From: Hydrangea macrophylla | Lineage: Eukaryota > Streptophyta > Magnoliopsida > Cornales > Hydrangeaceae | NCBI GenBank assembly: GCA_033977485.1 | Contig: CM066994.1 | Span: forward strand, 43,425,155 to 43,489,154 | Length of the DNA stretch: 64,000 bases | Direction of reading: 5' to 3' | Part shown: piece after piece, positions 1 to 11,149 of the stretch | How positions within the stretch are numbered: position 1 is the first letter of the stretch | Layout of the letters: the number at the start of each line of letters is the position of its first letter | Translations under genes and position numbers: made by a program | Notes under the pieces: generated by a model | What the model was told of the DNA's origin: nothing | Seen by the model: the letters and a program-made list of their open reading frames with translations, nothing else | The model's database searches: none

Positions 1-856
1 TCATGATCACACGTTCATGCTCCCCCTCGATCTAACAGTCCTTTCTCATCCGTCCCGGGGATTGAGAAAATCTTCTTTTTCTCAAAATTAACATGCATCA
101 TTCCAGCTTGTTAAACATACTCTAATTCTTTGATTATTTGTTTCAAGAACCATTCATGTCCCCTTTAGATTAGGGAAACTTTATTACTTGATAGGTGATT
201 AGACGATTTTTCCTAGGTTTGTTTTGTGTGATCCTTCACTTTGCATTGTGTGATAATTGGCTTAGATCTTATGAATGATATTTTATCTTTAGATTTTTCA
301 TTTCAAGTTTCTTATGTGATGTAATATACTATCATAGTATTAATTGTCGAACCAAACATAGTATAAGATGATTATTTAGATGCTAATTGAGGCCCGTCGA
401 AAGACGGGGCGAGTTGAGGGTGTTTTAGTCGCGACAAAGGCTCCTTCCTCTCTCGTACCAAAACCCTGAACCAAGTTCTTTGGTTACGAAGGGCCGGTGC
501 CCTTTATCCATTTGGGTGAGTCAAAATTAGGTTTCTTGGTTCCTTAAAGACCAAGTGGCGACTCTGTATCTGTTTTCAACAGACCTTTTCTTTTCCTTTT
601 TTTTCAAAACAATCTCAAACAGAAAGAAGTGGAATTCCGCGTGTCCACAAGACCATTATAACAACCAGGATTTATTTCTGATGTGCGTATTGTTGCTATT
701 ATTGTAATCATTGCTATGGTTTTTATTTTCTATTGGAGATATTATTATGTATTGATTGCTACATGTAGCTGTGATTATAGGTGTTATTTGTGATACATGT
801 GCTATTGCTAATTTTTTTTATTGGTGTTGTGATGCTGCCAATTTATTATTATTTTT
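1..856. other. Probable LTR-retrotransposon debris, no coding
   Basis: No reading frame of note. The stretch around 395-600 (a GACGGGGCGAGTTGAGGG block, then AAGTGGCGACTCTG near 552) resembles the LTR-end and leader sequence of plant Tat/Ogre-type gypsy elements, which often carry a GGCGACTC string. The rest is AT-rich. No second LTR copy is present in the window, so the assignment rests on this resemblance alone. Confidence 0.3.
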
Positions 857-1163
857 TTCGTAACAAAAAATCTGGCACTGCTCAAAACCGTGTCAGATTT
901 AATTTTTTTTAAAACTCAAGACCAAACTGGCACTGTTTTTAGTAGTGCCAAAGGCGTGCCAGTTAGCGTACCAAAATAGTGCCACATGTTGCGCACAAAA
1001 TAGGCCATGTGGTGCTAACAATTTTGAAATTCTGGAACAGTTTTAAACAGTGCCAAAAAACCATACCAGATTCCCGAATTTGGAACCCTTTGACCAAAAA
1101 CTGGCACGGTTTCAAACTGTGCCAAAAAATTTGGCTCCCCGATATTTGGCACGGTTTAAACTA
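857..1163 (+). mobile_element. CACTA-type transposon end with TGGCAC subterminal repeats (fragment)
   Basis: The segment is packed with copies, in both orientations, of a short motif close to TGGCACGGTTTAAACTGTGCC (for example near 872, 929, 1032, 1102 and 1148). Clustered inverted subterminal repeats of this kind are typical of plant CACTA (En/Spm) elements. The left edge, TTCGTAACAAAAAATCTGG, looks like a decayed CACTACAACAAA terminus. The right edge stops abruptly inside the gypsy-1 reverse transcriptase frame at about 1163, so only one end survives. Confidence 0.5.
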
Positions 1164-1764
1164 TGCCAAATGCTCTAGGTGTTGAATTTTATCTTTGCTA
1201 TACACCAAGATGTCATCAAAATAGACAGCAACAAATTTTCCCATAAAACTCCTCAAAAGTTGAGTACAAGCCTCATGAAAGTACTAGGAGCATTGGATAA
1301 TCCAAATGGAATAACAAGCCACTTGTACAATCCATCCTTAGTTTTAAAGGTTGTTTTCCATTCATCACCCTGCTCAATCCGAATTTGGTGATAGCCACTA
1401 CGAAGGTCAATCTTAGAAAAGACCTTTGCTCTGGCAAGCATGTCAAACATATCATCAAGGCGGGGAATAGGAAATCTATACTTTATGGTAATTATATTCA
1501 CAACCCTGCTATCAATACATATCCGCCAAGTTCCATCTTTCTTTGGGGGTTAAAGGAGCTTGAATTACACGAGGACTAAGAGACTCCTTAATCAATGTCT
1601 TTTTCACCAATTCTTCAACTTGTCTTTGCATTTCAGCATGTTCTTTAGGAGGCATTCTATAGTGAGGCAGATTAGGAAGGCTTGCACCTGGTATGAAGCC
1701 AATTTGGTACTAAATATCGCGAAGAGGATGCAAACCTGCTGGTAATTAAATCATCAGGAGCTAT
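1164..1764 (-). pseudogene. Gypsy-1 reverse transcriptase, broken
   Basis: Minus-strand Ty3/gypsy pol. Reading from 1745 down, the segment holds the RT entry region (GLHPLRDI; then a conserved MPPKEHAEMQRQVEEL block), the [15 protein letters not shown] and [15 protein letters not shown] motifs (about 1480-1375), and finally the catalytic YFDDILVYS box near 1205. The frame is broken by stops around 1510-1520 and by a frameshift near 1255, between the FMRL and FVAVYFDDI parts. It ends at about 1164, just after the LEHL following the active site, where CACTA-type repeats begin. RNase H, integrase and the 3' LTR are missing. The upstream half of the same frame resumes beyond the 1765-5834 insertion. 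Confidence 0.85.
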
Positions 1765-4700
1765 TGTCACGCCTTGGAGTAAGCCAAAAATAGGGAAAAT
1801 AAAAATTTTTCTTTATGGGTCCGTAGACACGTGACTAGTTTGTTAACCATCCTGTCCTTCTAACTCCGCACCATGTAATCATAAGGGAAATGCTGGAGCA
1901 TAAGCATGATCTAAACTTATCAGAGTATAAATACAGCAGCGGAAATTAAACAAGGGTTATAATAACTTCAATCCTAATACAAGAGGCTATACTAAACAAT
2001 TTACATAAGCTTAAAACTTGAGAAACTGTCTATTGGGTCTGGGCAAGGCTTTATTCTCCTTGGCCCCACGGTACAGCATCTTGAGGTCTTCTATTAACTC
2101 CAAACCTGCAATACTCTGGGCATACGAATGCCCAGGGCGTAACATGCCGTCATCCTTGGAACAAGGCTGAATGAGAGTCTCAACCGCACAATAATCAATA
2201 AATACAGAACATCTATCCACTCACGTCATAGTTTAGTATCTTAAGGTATGATTAATCTCTTATCAAAGACGCATTCTCACCACGGACATAGCAGAGGTCT
2301 CAACAAGTCAGGTAGACAGATGAACATAACATCATAGAATACATTCTCCTTATTTTATCCTCGTGCGTGCAAATGTATGACCAATGCGACTCACTCCCAA
2401 CTCTTACCTTTTAAAACAGACACATTTCAAAAACCATTTTTATTTTAAAACCAAAACTTTCCAGAACCAAGTCATTTGAACCAAACCCTTTTTGCTCATT
2501 AATTCAATCTCATCATTCACTTTCTCTTTCTCATCCACTTGACAACACACGGTATATTAAGGATGACAACATGCTATCACAGCCAATTCATACTCATCCC
2601 TTGATAGGCCACCGGACGTCTTCACGGAGCACACTATCTGTAAACAATGAAACTGGCACATGGGACGTCTTCAACGATACATGGGACGTATTCAACCACG
2701 TATGCTCATCATCGGACGTCTTCAACGGCGAGAGCCGCGCTAGGAACCCTAACCGTTCATGTCCACCCGGCTCGTCAGCCGTTGATCCATCGGATCTAGA
2801 AATCACATCTCTTCCACATTCACATATCTCATCTCATTCACATTCTCATCAAACACCTCTCTTTCTCACACATCGCATGCTGACACATGTCATGAAATGC
2901 ACGTGTGTCCATTATCAATACTCACATGCAATTCTACTTTTATTCCTCTTTATTATTAACATGGCATGCGTTATCTATTCCAGTCAACAACATCGTAAAA
3001 CGTGCATTTAACAGTTAGCAGCAGAAACGTAACATATAGAGCATGGATCACATAACATGGATGTGATATCGAGAATCATATAGATAAAACCCTTGACATG
3101 CTCACGTATGCGATAGCACTACCATAACATGCTTTGCATAGTCTTACAATTATTGGAAATGCACGTGACATCATAAATCAGGATATCACTTATACAAAAT
3201 ATCACACAGGTAGCTTTTAAACATCTTATATTAATCTTATTAGGATTAGAGTAAGGTTAGGAAACTCACCTCGAGTCACCGATCCTCGAAAAGCAGATAA
3301 CCGTCAAGTTCTACAAACAATAAACGGAATAAACAGTAATAATGTATGAGTATAACTATAGGGGCAAAATGGTAATTTTACCAAATAAAGTCATAAACCT
3401 CAAGATCTACGTGTCATTCTGAGTTCAACACCATTGACTAGAATCAAATCGGAGTCCGTCGCGTTTTACGAGGTAAAAGGTAGGGCTTACTATAGTAATG
3501 CGAGCCCTAAAAGACAGGCTGTATTTTCGACCGAGTCAAAAAGTCACCAAACTTTAAGGGAATGTTCTAGACATTATTCTAAGACTCTCGGAACTGACCG
3601 CGTAATTTTCGGAGTCCTAGATTATTTATTATGAATTATTGAAGATAATATATACCAGAAAATACCCGAAACATGATTTAAATACATAATTATAATTATA
3701 CAAAGAAATCAGTGCTTAGAAGTATTTTTATTAAATACTAGATATTAAAATACACTACCAGTATTTATCTCATAATTTTTGGAGCTCGTTTGGTATTTTT
3801 AATAATTAATATACTCATAAAATAGTTCCTTATTAATTATTAAAAATATTGGACTGTAATATTATAGCTTTATAACTTACATTATGTAATAAAATAGTCT
3901 CAGGGTCATTACCCTAATTTTCTAAAATTTATAAATACATATATGTATTTATTAACTATTTAAAACTAAAATTTATTATTTATATTAGCCATATAAATAA
4001 TAAATATATAATATATATAATATAATAATGATATATAGAATATTAAAAATAATATTCTATAATATAAAACCTTAATGGTATCAATTATAAACTATTTACA
4101 ATTATTAAAACAATTTAAATCATTTTAAACTAATTAAACTAATAATAATAATAATAATAATAATATTAATATTCTCAGACCCGACGAGTCAATCCGAACT
4201 GACCCGAGCCCTTACGGGTTACCCGTATATACTCACAAGAAAACCCAAAGGCTTGACCCGATGGGTTAGACCCGACCTAACCGAATCCTAAACGGACTAC
4301 CCATTCATACAAACAAAGAAACCCAAACCAAAACCCATTCGGGTTGATCCTAACCCAAACCCGAAACTCACTCATACTCACAAACTAATCCTACCCAATA
4401 ACCCAAACTCTAACTAGACCCAGACCAAACCCGTAACCAACTACCCTCACGAATAGACCCTAACCAAATACCCAACCCGAACCTGAACTGAATCCATTTA
4501 CACTAACAAACTAACCCAACCCGATAACCCAAACTCTGACCCAAACCAGACCATACCCTAAACCATTCACAGACACAACACGACCCACCCCCAACCCGAA
4601 ACCTGACCCGAAGCCAGCCCGACGTCAAAACAACGTCGTGCTACTTAAAAGAGCCACGGGTTATTTAAAACCCAACCCTACCCAAATCCTTACCCATTCC

Positions 4701-5834
4701 TACTCAGCACTGATCCACCCTAATCTAAACCCGACCCGGCCCAAACCCGGGTGTTATAACCCGAAACCTCAAACGGATTTCTTCATCTTCTTCGGCGAGA
4801 TAGGGCCGCCGGAGAATCGAGGCTCGCCAAAAAACTTTGAGAGCTCGTTTCTCTCTCGCCTCTCAATGAAAATCCATGAATCCAACGCCAAACTGACCGG
4901 AAATGGCCCCTCTACCACATACTAGAAGATGATCATTGGTTTCATTCGTTTTGACCTCCTACCAATGGATTATTCTTTTGGCCAAATCCAAGAATAGTGG
5001 CCTACATGGCCTAGCAAATGACTCCCAAATCAAAAACTGTTCAATGGGGGTCCTTCTGGGTTCACTAGGGTCTGTTTGGTATGATCAAAAGGGGCTTTGA
5101 TCATACTTCAAAGATTTAAGCTCAAACCTGAGCTTTAATGGCCACTCGGAGCATGCTCAGAACTTAGGGTTCTGTTTAGGTACATGCATGTGTGATCCTG
5201 AGTGTGTGTGTGACATGCAGATGTGTAGAAATGCAGAGGGGAGGGCTGGGTTACCTCAGGGAGCTTCGGTTCCCTTAAACTCCTCTGACCAACTTCTCTT
5301 CCTCTCCTCCTGCATCTCTCTCTAGAATCTGCTGGGCAGATGTGTGTGTACAGAAGAATGTGCGTGTGTATACCTGTGTGTGTGTACATGGAGTATATAT
5401 ATATATAAATGGGTGAGGTTGACAAGTGTCATGCATGGTGTGTGCATGATTGCCACGTGGTGGGGTGGTGGTTACATGGCTGCTACATGGCAGTGATGGG
5501 GCCCACATCTCGGTTTAAGTGCAAATGCCGTCTGAATTAATACAGATTCTACGGGTCAACATGCTAGGTCAGTCCAGGTCGACAAACACAATTCGAGTCT
5601 AAGTTTAAACCTGTCTAAGGATTCCACTATAAAAGTTATAAACGTCGAGACTACGACTATCCATTCTTATTACTAGATTAAGATTCCTATCGTCGTCGTT
5701 AAGATGCTAATTATAGGATCCTAATAAGGATTTCTAGCTATGGTCATCCTAATGGACCTTCTGTAACTGCACTACGGTGATGTCACCAATCTGATATTCT
5801 TACGTGGAATTTGTAGAAAATTCTGGGTGCTACA
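1765..5834. mobile_element. Solo LTR or LARD-like insertion, about 4.07 kb
   Basis: The block starts TGTCACGCCTTGG and ends GGGTGCTACA, the TG...CA form of an LTR. It separates two halves of one gypsy-1 pol frame. Read on the minus strand its start is TGTAGCACCCAGAATTTT, like Tekay/Retand-type LTR starts, so minus orientation is favoured. I see no internal copy of either terminus and no convincing protein, hence a solo LTR rather than a full element. The flanking 5 bp (GCTAT and ACTTT) match at only three positions, so the target duplication is decayed or the edges are off by a few bases. Inside are an AT-rich part (3650-4165) and a block rich in AACCCRACCC strings (4180-4760). Confidence 0.55.
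4141..4164. repeat. (AAT)n microsatellite
   Basis: About eight AAT trinucleotides inside the solo-LTR-like insertion, directly before the CCCRA-rich block. Confidence 0.9.
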
Positions 5835-6475
5835 ACTTTGCCTTTAAATCTATCTAGAAAACTTACAACTTCATTAGATTTTCTTGACTCTCACCAACAG
5901 TTATCAAAGCATAAGCCACTTTACCCTCCTTGTAAAATTGATTAAATCCTCTATATGATAGTAACTTGACTTGATTCTTAGAAAGTACAGTGCTAGAAAC
6001 ATCCTTCAACGGTTGCAACACATATTTTACTTCATTTTTGACAAGTGAATAAATAAGTATTCATTCTCCCGTCATGCTGAACATTACGAACAAATTCAAG
6101 GTCTACCAAGTAGCAAATGACAAGCATCCATAGGAAGAACGTCAAAAAAATTTCATCTTCATACCTTTTAATGGAAAACTTAGTCTTGCATCTTTGAGAC
6201 GCCATTATCTCTGTTCCTTTCTTAAAACAAGACACCTAGTAGGGTTTAGGATGTCAGATACATGCAAGTTTCAGCTTATCCATTATAAGTTTGGACACCA
6301 TGTTCTCCACACTACCTGAATCAATCATCAAAGCACATTTCTTCCCATAGGACAAGCACTAGGTCGTAAAACTATTACTTCTTAGCCATTGATTATCTTC
6401 TTGGACTATCATGATTCACCGAATAACAAGACTTTCTGCATCAAAGTTTGGTTCACAACCCTCTTCTTCAAAATC
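5835..6475 (-). pseudogene. Gypsy-1 aspartic protease and protease-RT linker, broken
   Basis: Minus-strand continuation of gypsy-1 pol. From 6470 down: an acidic Gag-end stretch (EEEGCEPNFDAESLVIR), then the protease active site IDSGSVENMVS near 6330 (the DSG catalytic triad of retropepsins), then FSIKRYEDEI and a linker with VQHDGRMNTYLF (near 6080) that normally follows the LLGRPW motif. LLGRPW itself is altered here. The last readable residues join logically to the RT segment at 1764, so the 4.07 kb block between them is a later insertion. At least three stops interrupt the frame. The zinc-knuckle part of Gag that should lie upstream is absent at the copia junction. Confidence 0.8.
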
Positions 6476-6496
6476 TCAAATGATACCAAGTAAGTA

Positions 6497-7110
6497 TCAT
6501 AGAGGACCTAAATCCTTAATCTCAAATGATAGCCCGAGATCACATTTTACTTTAATGATACCTGCAACATCGTCACCAGTAATGATAACATCATCAACAT
6601 AGACTGAAATGATGATACACTGATCTTGGGAATTGTAACGAATAAAACAGGTATGATAGTGGCACTGAATAAAGCCCATAATAAGTACCACATCACTAAA
6701 CTGACTAAACCATGCAAGGGGAGATTGCTTCAGGCCATAGAGGGATTTTCGAAGGCAACACACTTTCCTGGAATACTCCCCTTGAGCCTGAGAACCAGGC
6801 GGTGGATCCATATAAATGATTTCAGACAGATCTCCATTAAGGAATGCATTCTTGACATCCAACTGATGAAGAGGCAAGGAGTATGAGGCAACAAGTGAGA
6901 CCAAGAGATGGATAGTAGTCAGTTTGGCCATAGGGGAAAATGCAGCACCAAAATCCTTACCAAGAACTTGAGTGAAGCCCTTAGCCACAAGACGGGCTTT
7001 ATACTGATCAATGGTGCCATCAATCAATATTTAACACTGAACACCCATTTACAGCCAACTATGCGCTCACCAGGCAGGAAAGCCACAAGATCCTATGTCT
7101 GATTACCCTA
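6497..7110 (-). pseudogene. Copia reverse transcriptase (N-terminal and palm), broken
   Basis: Copia-type RVT_2 domain. Visible in order: YKARLVAKGFTQ, LDVKNAFLNGDL (first catalytic Asp), LRKSLYGLKQSPLAWF, and the active site YVDDVIITG (about 6575-6600), then FEIKDLGPL at the truncation. A stretch from 6497 to 7027 is open, with a frameshift or stop upstream near 7030. The downstream YFLGIE motif, thumb and RNase H are absent. Confidence 0.9.
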
Positions 7111-7346
7111 AAGAGCACCCATATCTAATTACATTATAGCCACCCGCTTAGGATTCTGAAAAGCCTTATGGACAGAATGAGGAATGTAGACCGAATCAAC
7201 TGCACTAACAAAGGAGTGAAAAGAACTAGACAGTCCCTGATAAGAAATATACTTAGAAATAGGGTGGTTAGTACTACTAGAAAGAAGAAAGTGAGAAAGA
7301 GGGCAACGAATATGCGTAGGATACTGGGGAGAAACAACATCAGGAA

Positions 7347-8690
7347 CTAAAGGAGAAAGCGAGATACTTGAGTCCGTAGAGGAAGTCGACAGGGGGTCAG
7401 GAGAGCGTTGACGATGAGTATATACTTGGGAGGGTACAGAGGTGATAACTGGGAGTATGGGGGAATTGGAGACCTCAAGAATAGGAATCGGGCATGGAAG
7501 AACAGAAGTACAGTAGGCTTGACGGTAACTGACGGGGAAGATGGAGGAGTACCTGTAAAAAAGGGAACAATTTCCAAAAAAGTAACATCCAAAGAGTGAA
7601 AAAAGTGACGAGTGACTGGGTCGTAGCATCTATACCCTTTTGACATGGATGAATACCCGAGGAAGACACACCGAACTGCCTTAGCGTCAAGTTTAGTCCG
7701 CGTAAGATTCTTATTATGAACCAAACAGGTATACCCAAATACTCGGTTTAAGTGTATGAAGAGGAGTCTGTCCCTACAAAACACGACAAGGGGTACGATT
7801 TATAAGATATGTAGCAATGAGAACGACCATGTGCCAAAAATACTTAGGGACCCCCATACCACATAGGATACACCTAACCACAGACATAATATGACAATTT
7901 TACGTTTTGCTACACCATTCTGTTCAGGGGTGTATGGACACATAAGCTGTTGGAGAATCCTACATTTATTAAGTTTGGACCTAAGATCATCTGTTATATA
8001 CTCCCTACCATTGTCAGAACGAATATTACGAACAACAGTATGAAATTGAGTTTTAACCATTTGCAAAAAATTTCTAAAGTGAGTAAATACTTCAAATTTT
8101 TTCTTCATCAGATAAACTCAAGTACAGCAGGTACAGTCATCAATAAACGTGACATAATAATGGGGTTGAAATAGAGCAGTAACAGGGGAAGGTCCCCAAA
8201 TATCTGAATGGATAAGATCAAAGGCACTAGGTGCCCTATACATGCGGGGAATATACGAAGTACGTGTATGTTTGGACAATTCACAAATCATACATTTAAA
8301 ATCAAAATCCTTGCAAGCTTTATTAAGTGGAGGAAACAACCAACATAAATATTGAAAATTTGCATGTCCCAAAAAATCATGCCACAAGTATAATGTTTGC
8401 GGGGAAAAAACATATTTATTTAAATCTGGTAAAACAGAATTAGTAGAAACTAGCAAAATTGAGGCTTGCAGGCTAGACGAGGACTCCTTTGAAGATAATG
8501 AATCACTAAAGTAGTATAGGCCATCACGCTCATACTCCTTGCCAAAAATCTTCTTTGAAGTCAGGTCTTGCAAATAACACAAGTTGGGTAAGAATACAAC
8601 AGCACAACTATGATCCTTTGCAATGCAATTGACAGAGAGAAGATTATAGGTAAAATTAGGAACAAAGTACACTATAGAAAGGGTGATGTC
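7347..8690 (-). pseudogene. Copia integrase with pre-integrase domain, catalytic Glu lost
   Basis: From 8672 down: GAG-pre-integrase zinc region (LSVNCIAKDHSC; LWHDFLGHANFQYL; CMICELSK, an HHCC finger), integrase core with IHSDIWGPSP and YYVTFIDDCT (first Asp), then RSDNGREY near 8010 (second Asp). The third catalytic residue, normally the Glu of a QNGVAERK-type motif, reads QNGVAKRK, a G-to-A change, so the enzyme is dead independently of the stops. Below 7790 lies the integrase-RT linker with KAVRCVFLGYSSMSKGYRCY (about 7620-7690). Several frames are used, so this is a pseudogene. Confidence 0.85.
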
Positions 8691-9041
8691 TGGAGATAAT
8701 TGGCCATCACCCTAACTCCGGATGGGAATAGAGGACCCATCAGCGATGCTGACAGACTGATCAATGAGGGTAAAGGAAGAAGTAAAAAAAGAAGGGTCAC
8801 CAGTTATATGATTACTTGTACCAGAATCCAGAATCCAGGTGGGATGGTATGAGTTACCATGAAGAGCAGTAGGAGTACCTATAGCAAGAGCAGTAGCAGG
8901 ACCAGGAGATGAGGAAGAAGCACCCAGTCCTGAGTATGACTGAAGCTGTGCAACATGAGATTGAAGCTGACTAAAATTAGGTTAAGGCAGAACTATATCA
9001 ACCACTGTAGGGGCACCCATCCCACGACCAGCAGCACGGTT
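8691..9041 (-). pseudogene. Copia protease, degraded
   Basis: Minus strand. The segment contains the copia protease signature WILDSGTSNHIT near 8810-8845, followed by an SVSIADGSS flap-like stretch near 8740, with stops around 8715 and 8983. It lies between the Gag zinc knuckle and the integrase, the usual copia position. Confidence 0.75.
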
Positions 9042-9989
9042 CTAGGAGTATTGTTGTTTTAATTCTAGATGGAGATCGAAGCAACGATCGATGGTATGGC
9101 CAAGCTGATGACAGTGTTGACAATAGGGACTGTTACCAGAGGGATGGGGGCCAAGAGAGGCACCAATAGGAGGACAGGGACCTAAAGGAGCACCAAACTG
9201 AGGGAGCGGGCCTGAACGGGCAGCAAAGGCCATCTGATCGGGGATCGGAGGAGTATGCCCAGGCATAGGAGGTGGAGATAAAATACGGCAACGCCTCTCA
9301 TCACCCTCCATGGTAGCAAAGGCCTCAAATAAAGAGGGCATAGGTGTAGTATTCAGAATCTGAGTGCGAAGAGACTCGAACTCGGGCTTGAGGCCCATCA
9401 GAAACTGATATGCATGACGACAATCAAGGCGCTTAACTTCAACATCACCATCATTAGGGAAGTCATTGATGGGCTCATATTAGGCTAACTCCTCCCACCT
9501 AGTCTGAAGGTAGCCAAGGTAATCAGAAATAGAGAGTTCTAAGGCGACTTGAGAAGCATGAGAGATATCCTGGTAGAGTTCAAAAATGCGTGAGTCTGAA
9601 TGAGCATGGGCATATATTTTGTTCAAGGTAGTCGACAAGCTATGAACGGTGGTGTGATACATAAACATAGTATAGATTCGCTCCTCCATTGAGTTGAACA
9701 TCCATCCCAAAATAATACAATTATCTGTAAACCATTCATCGTACTTAGAATCCGTTTCAGCGGGTTTCACCTCTTTGCCAAGTAACCACCCGATCTTCTA
9801 TTTGCCTCCAAGATAGAGGCGTAGAGAGTTAGACCATGCATGGAAGTTTATATTATTCAGCAGAACACTAGTGACCCATAAGGCGGGTGTCGAATGTGAC
9901 AGAGAGAGATCCGAGCGAGCAATAAAGGGAGTAGTAGTAGTGACAATCTTTGAAGAATCGGCCATGGAAGCAAATGAGACAAGCCTCAA
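9042..9989 (-). pseudogene. Copia Gag, broken
   Basis: Gag of the truncated copia. N-terminal part from about 9963: a NINFHAWSNSLRLYLGGK motif typical of plant copia capsid proteins, then WFTDNCIILGWMFNSMEE and a YQDISHASQVALELSISDY stretch (about 9700-9500). The C-terminal part ends with a CCHC zinc knuckle, CQHCHQLGHTIDRC (near 9100), spacing C-x2-C-x4-H-x4-C. The frame is broken near 9790 and at 9480. The product would have been the RNA-packaging shell protein. Confidence 0.85.
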
Positions 9990-10344
9990 AAAACAACTGA
10001 AAGAGAGAATATTAATTTACGACTAGTGGATTATACCAAACCTACTAAAAAAATGTTCTGCTGGACGAGGTGGGGACACACGATTAACTAATGATGATGA
10101 GAGAGAGCATGAAGGCTCCTAAAACATTACCAGGGGCCGTACGAGACCTGACAGCAGCCAGACAGACTGCGAGACTAACTGTGAGAAGGCTGGAGGTGCG
10201 TCGGCAGCTACTAAAGGTGTCGGTTAGGTTTGGGTGGGGTGAAGGTGAGTCAGCGAGGGCTAAGTGAGGGGCTGGAGATGGTGTGGCTGAGCAGAGGAAG
10301 GGCTCGGACAGTGGTGGTGGTAGATAAGCTAGGGTTTTAGTATA

Positions 10345-10357
10345 GGCTTTGATACCA
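10345..10357 (-). other. Copia primer-binding site
   Basis: Minus-strand TGGTATCAAAGCC, one or two bases after the LTR end. It is complementary to the 3' end of initiator tRNA-Met, with one mismatch to the usual TGGTATCAGAGC. The leader between here and Gag (10000-10344) has no convincing coding. Confidence 0.75.
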
Positions 10358-10358
10358 A

Positions 10359-10535
10359 TAGAAATTGAGAAGGATATCATTTTATTATTCTATTATGCAT
10401 AATATATATACACACATCCTAGAGCTTAAATATGGAAGGAAATAAAAGACAATAAAAGAGAAAATAAATTGGTCAACACGACCATAAATAAAAGCTGAAA
10501 ATTAGGCTAACTAATTCCTAATTCCTAATCCAACA
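10359..10535 (-). repeat. Copia 5' LTR, about 177 bp
   Basis: On the minus strand it starts TGTTGGATTAGGAATTAGG and ends ...CAATTTCTA just before the primer site. The short length fits small plant copia families. A possible TATA (TATATATATTATG) lies near 10400. The partner LTR is missing because of the truncation at 6476. Confidence 0.7.
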
Positions 10536-10770
10536 AAATGGATTGTTACCATGAGTCTCTGAGTTTGTAGCAGAAGTAGAAGAATCGTCATCTTCATTCA
10601 TCACTTCTTGGACTTCTCAAACTACCCCTTTTACTACGAGTTAGAGAAGTTGGAATTCTTTGAAGGAGGTCATTTACAGTTTGTTGGAGAACTTGATTAG
10701 ATTGGCGCAGTTCCGCTAATTCTTCTTGCACGTTGATTTCTTCAATATTCCTTCTTCGACCACGAACCAT
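10536..10770 (-). pseudogene. Gypsy-1 Gag N-terminus
   Basis: Start ATG at 10770 (minus) gives MVRGRRRNIEEINVQEEL, an N-terminus common to a group of plant Ty3/gypsy gag-pol proteins, followed by a short coiled-coil-like segment (ELAELRQSNQVLQQTVNDLL). The frame reaches a stop near 10594, and the copia 5' LTR begins at 10535. This is the 5' end of the same element whose protease resumes at 6475. The capsid and zinc-knuckle region between is deleted. Confidence 0.75.
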
Positions 10771-10842
10771 CTTTGCTAATTCAACAACACAAACACAAAG
10801 CAAAAAAATTGCAGGCAGCTTGACACAGCAGCAACGCAACCC

Positions 10843-10854
10843 GCTCTGATACCA
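10843..10854 (-). other. Gypsy-1 primer-binding site
   Basis: Minus-strand TGGTATCAGAGC, a perfect initiator tRNA-Met primer site, 73 bp upstream of the Gag start at 10770. Confidence 0.8.
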
Positions 10855-10856
10855 AT

Positions 10857-11149
10857 TTGGTGCAGGCCGGAACCTAAAGGTTTCGACAGAGAGAAACAGA
10901 TAGTCCCCCACTCACCAGGGGCAACATATGTCACTCGACGCTGCTAATCGCAGATGCCTCTCAACCCGACCAAGTCACAAACTTGATTGTAAGAGAAATT
11001 ACTAACTCCAAGCAAGAGATAATCTTGCATTAATAATATGTTTTAAACCAAAAGAAAAGTTGCTTCAGATTTTCATTACCAAAATACTTTATAGGAATTA
11101 CAGCTTGAGAATTCTAAGAGATCTCATTAATGCTAGACACTTCCCACAA
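10857..11149 (-). repeat. Probable gypsy-1 5' LTR
   Basis: The LTR must end beside the primer site (minus-strand ...GGCCTGCACCA). A plausible start is TGTTGTGGGAAGTGTC at 11149, with a TATA-like CCTATAAAGTATT near 11090. No second copy exists in the window, so the outer edge is a guess. Confidence 0.4.

Larger units (their letters stand above)
6476..10535 (-). mobile_element. Truncated Ty1/copia retrotransposon inserted in gypsy-1
   Basis: Minus-strand element with 5' LTR (10359-10535), primer site, Gag, protease, integrase and most of the reverse transcriptase in copia order (protease-integrase-RT). It stops at about 6476, right after the FEIKDLGPL motif of RT. RNase H and the 3' LTR are missing. 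The neighbouring gypsy-1 has also lost the rest of its gag, so one deletion took both. A direct repeat, AATCTCAAATGAT (6472-6484 and 6518-6530), sits at the junction. All coding parts have frameshifts or stops. Confidence 0.85.

Noticed and set aside
2011..2220. Minus frame of 69 codons within the solo-LTR-like block
   Set aside because: Looks protein-like in places (GMLRPGHSYAQ) but has no recognised domain and lies inside an LTR-like unit.
2571..3011. 146-codon plus frame in the solo-LTR-like block
   Set aside because: Low-complexity His/Ser-rich translation with no family and no conserved context.
10084..10380. 98-codon minus frame overlapping the copia primer site
   Set aside because: It spans the LTR end, primer site and leader of the copia, so it is not an independent gene.
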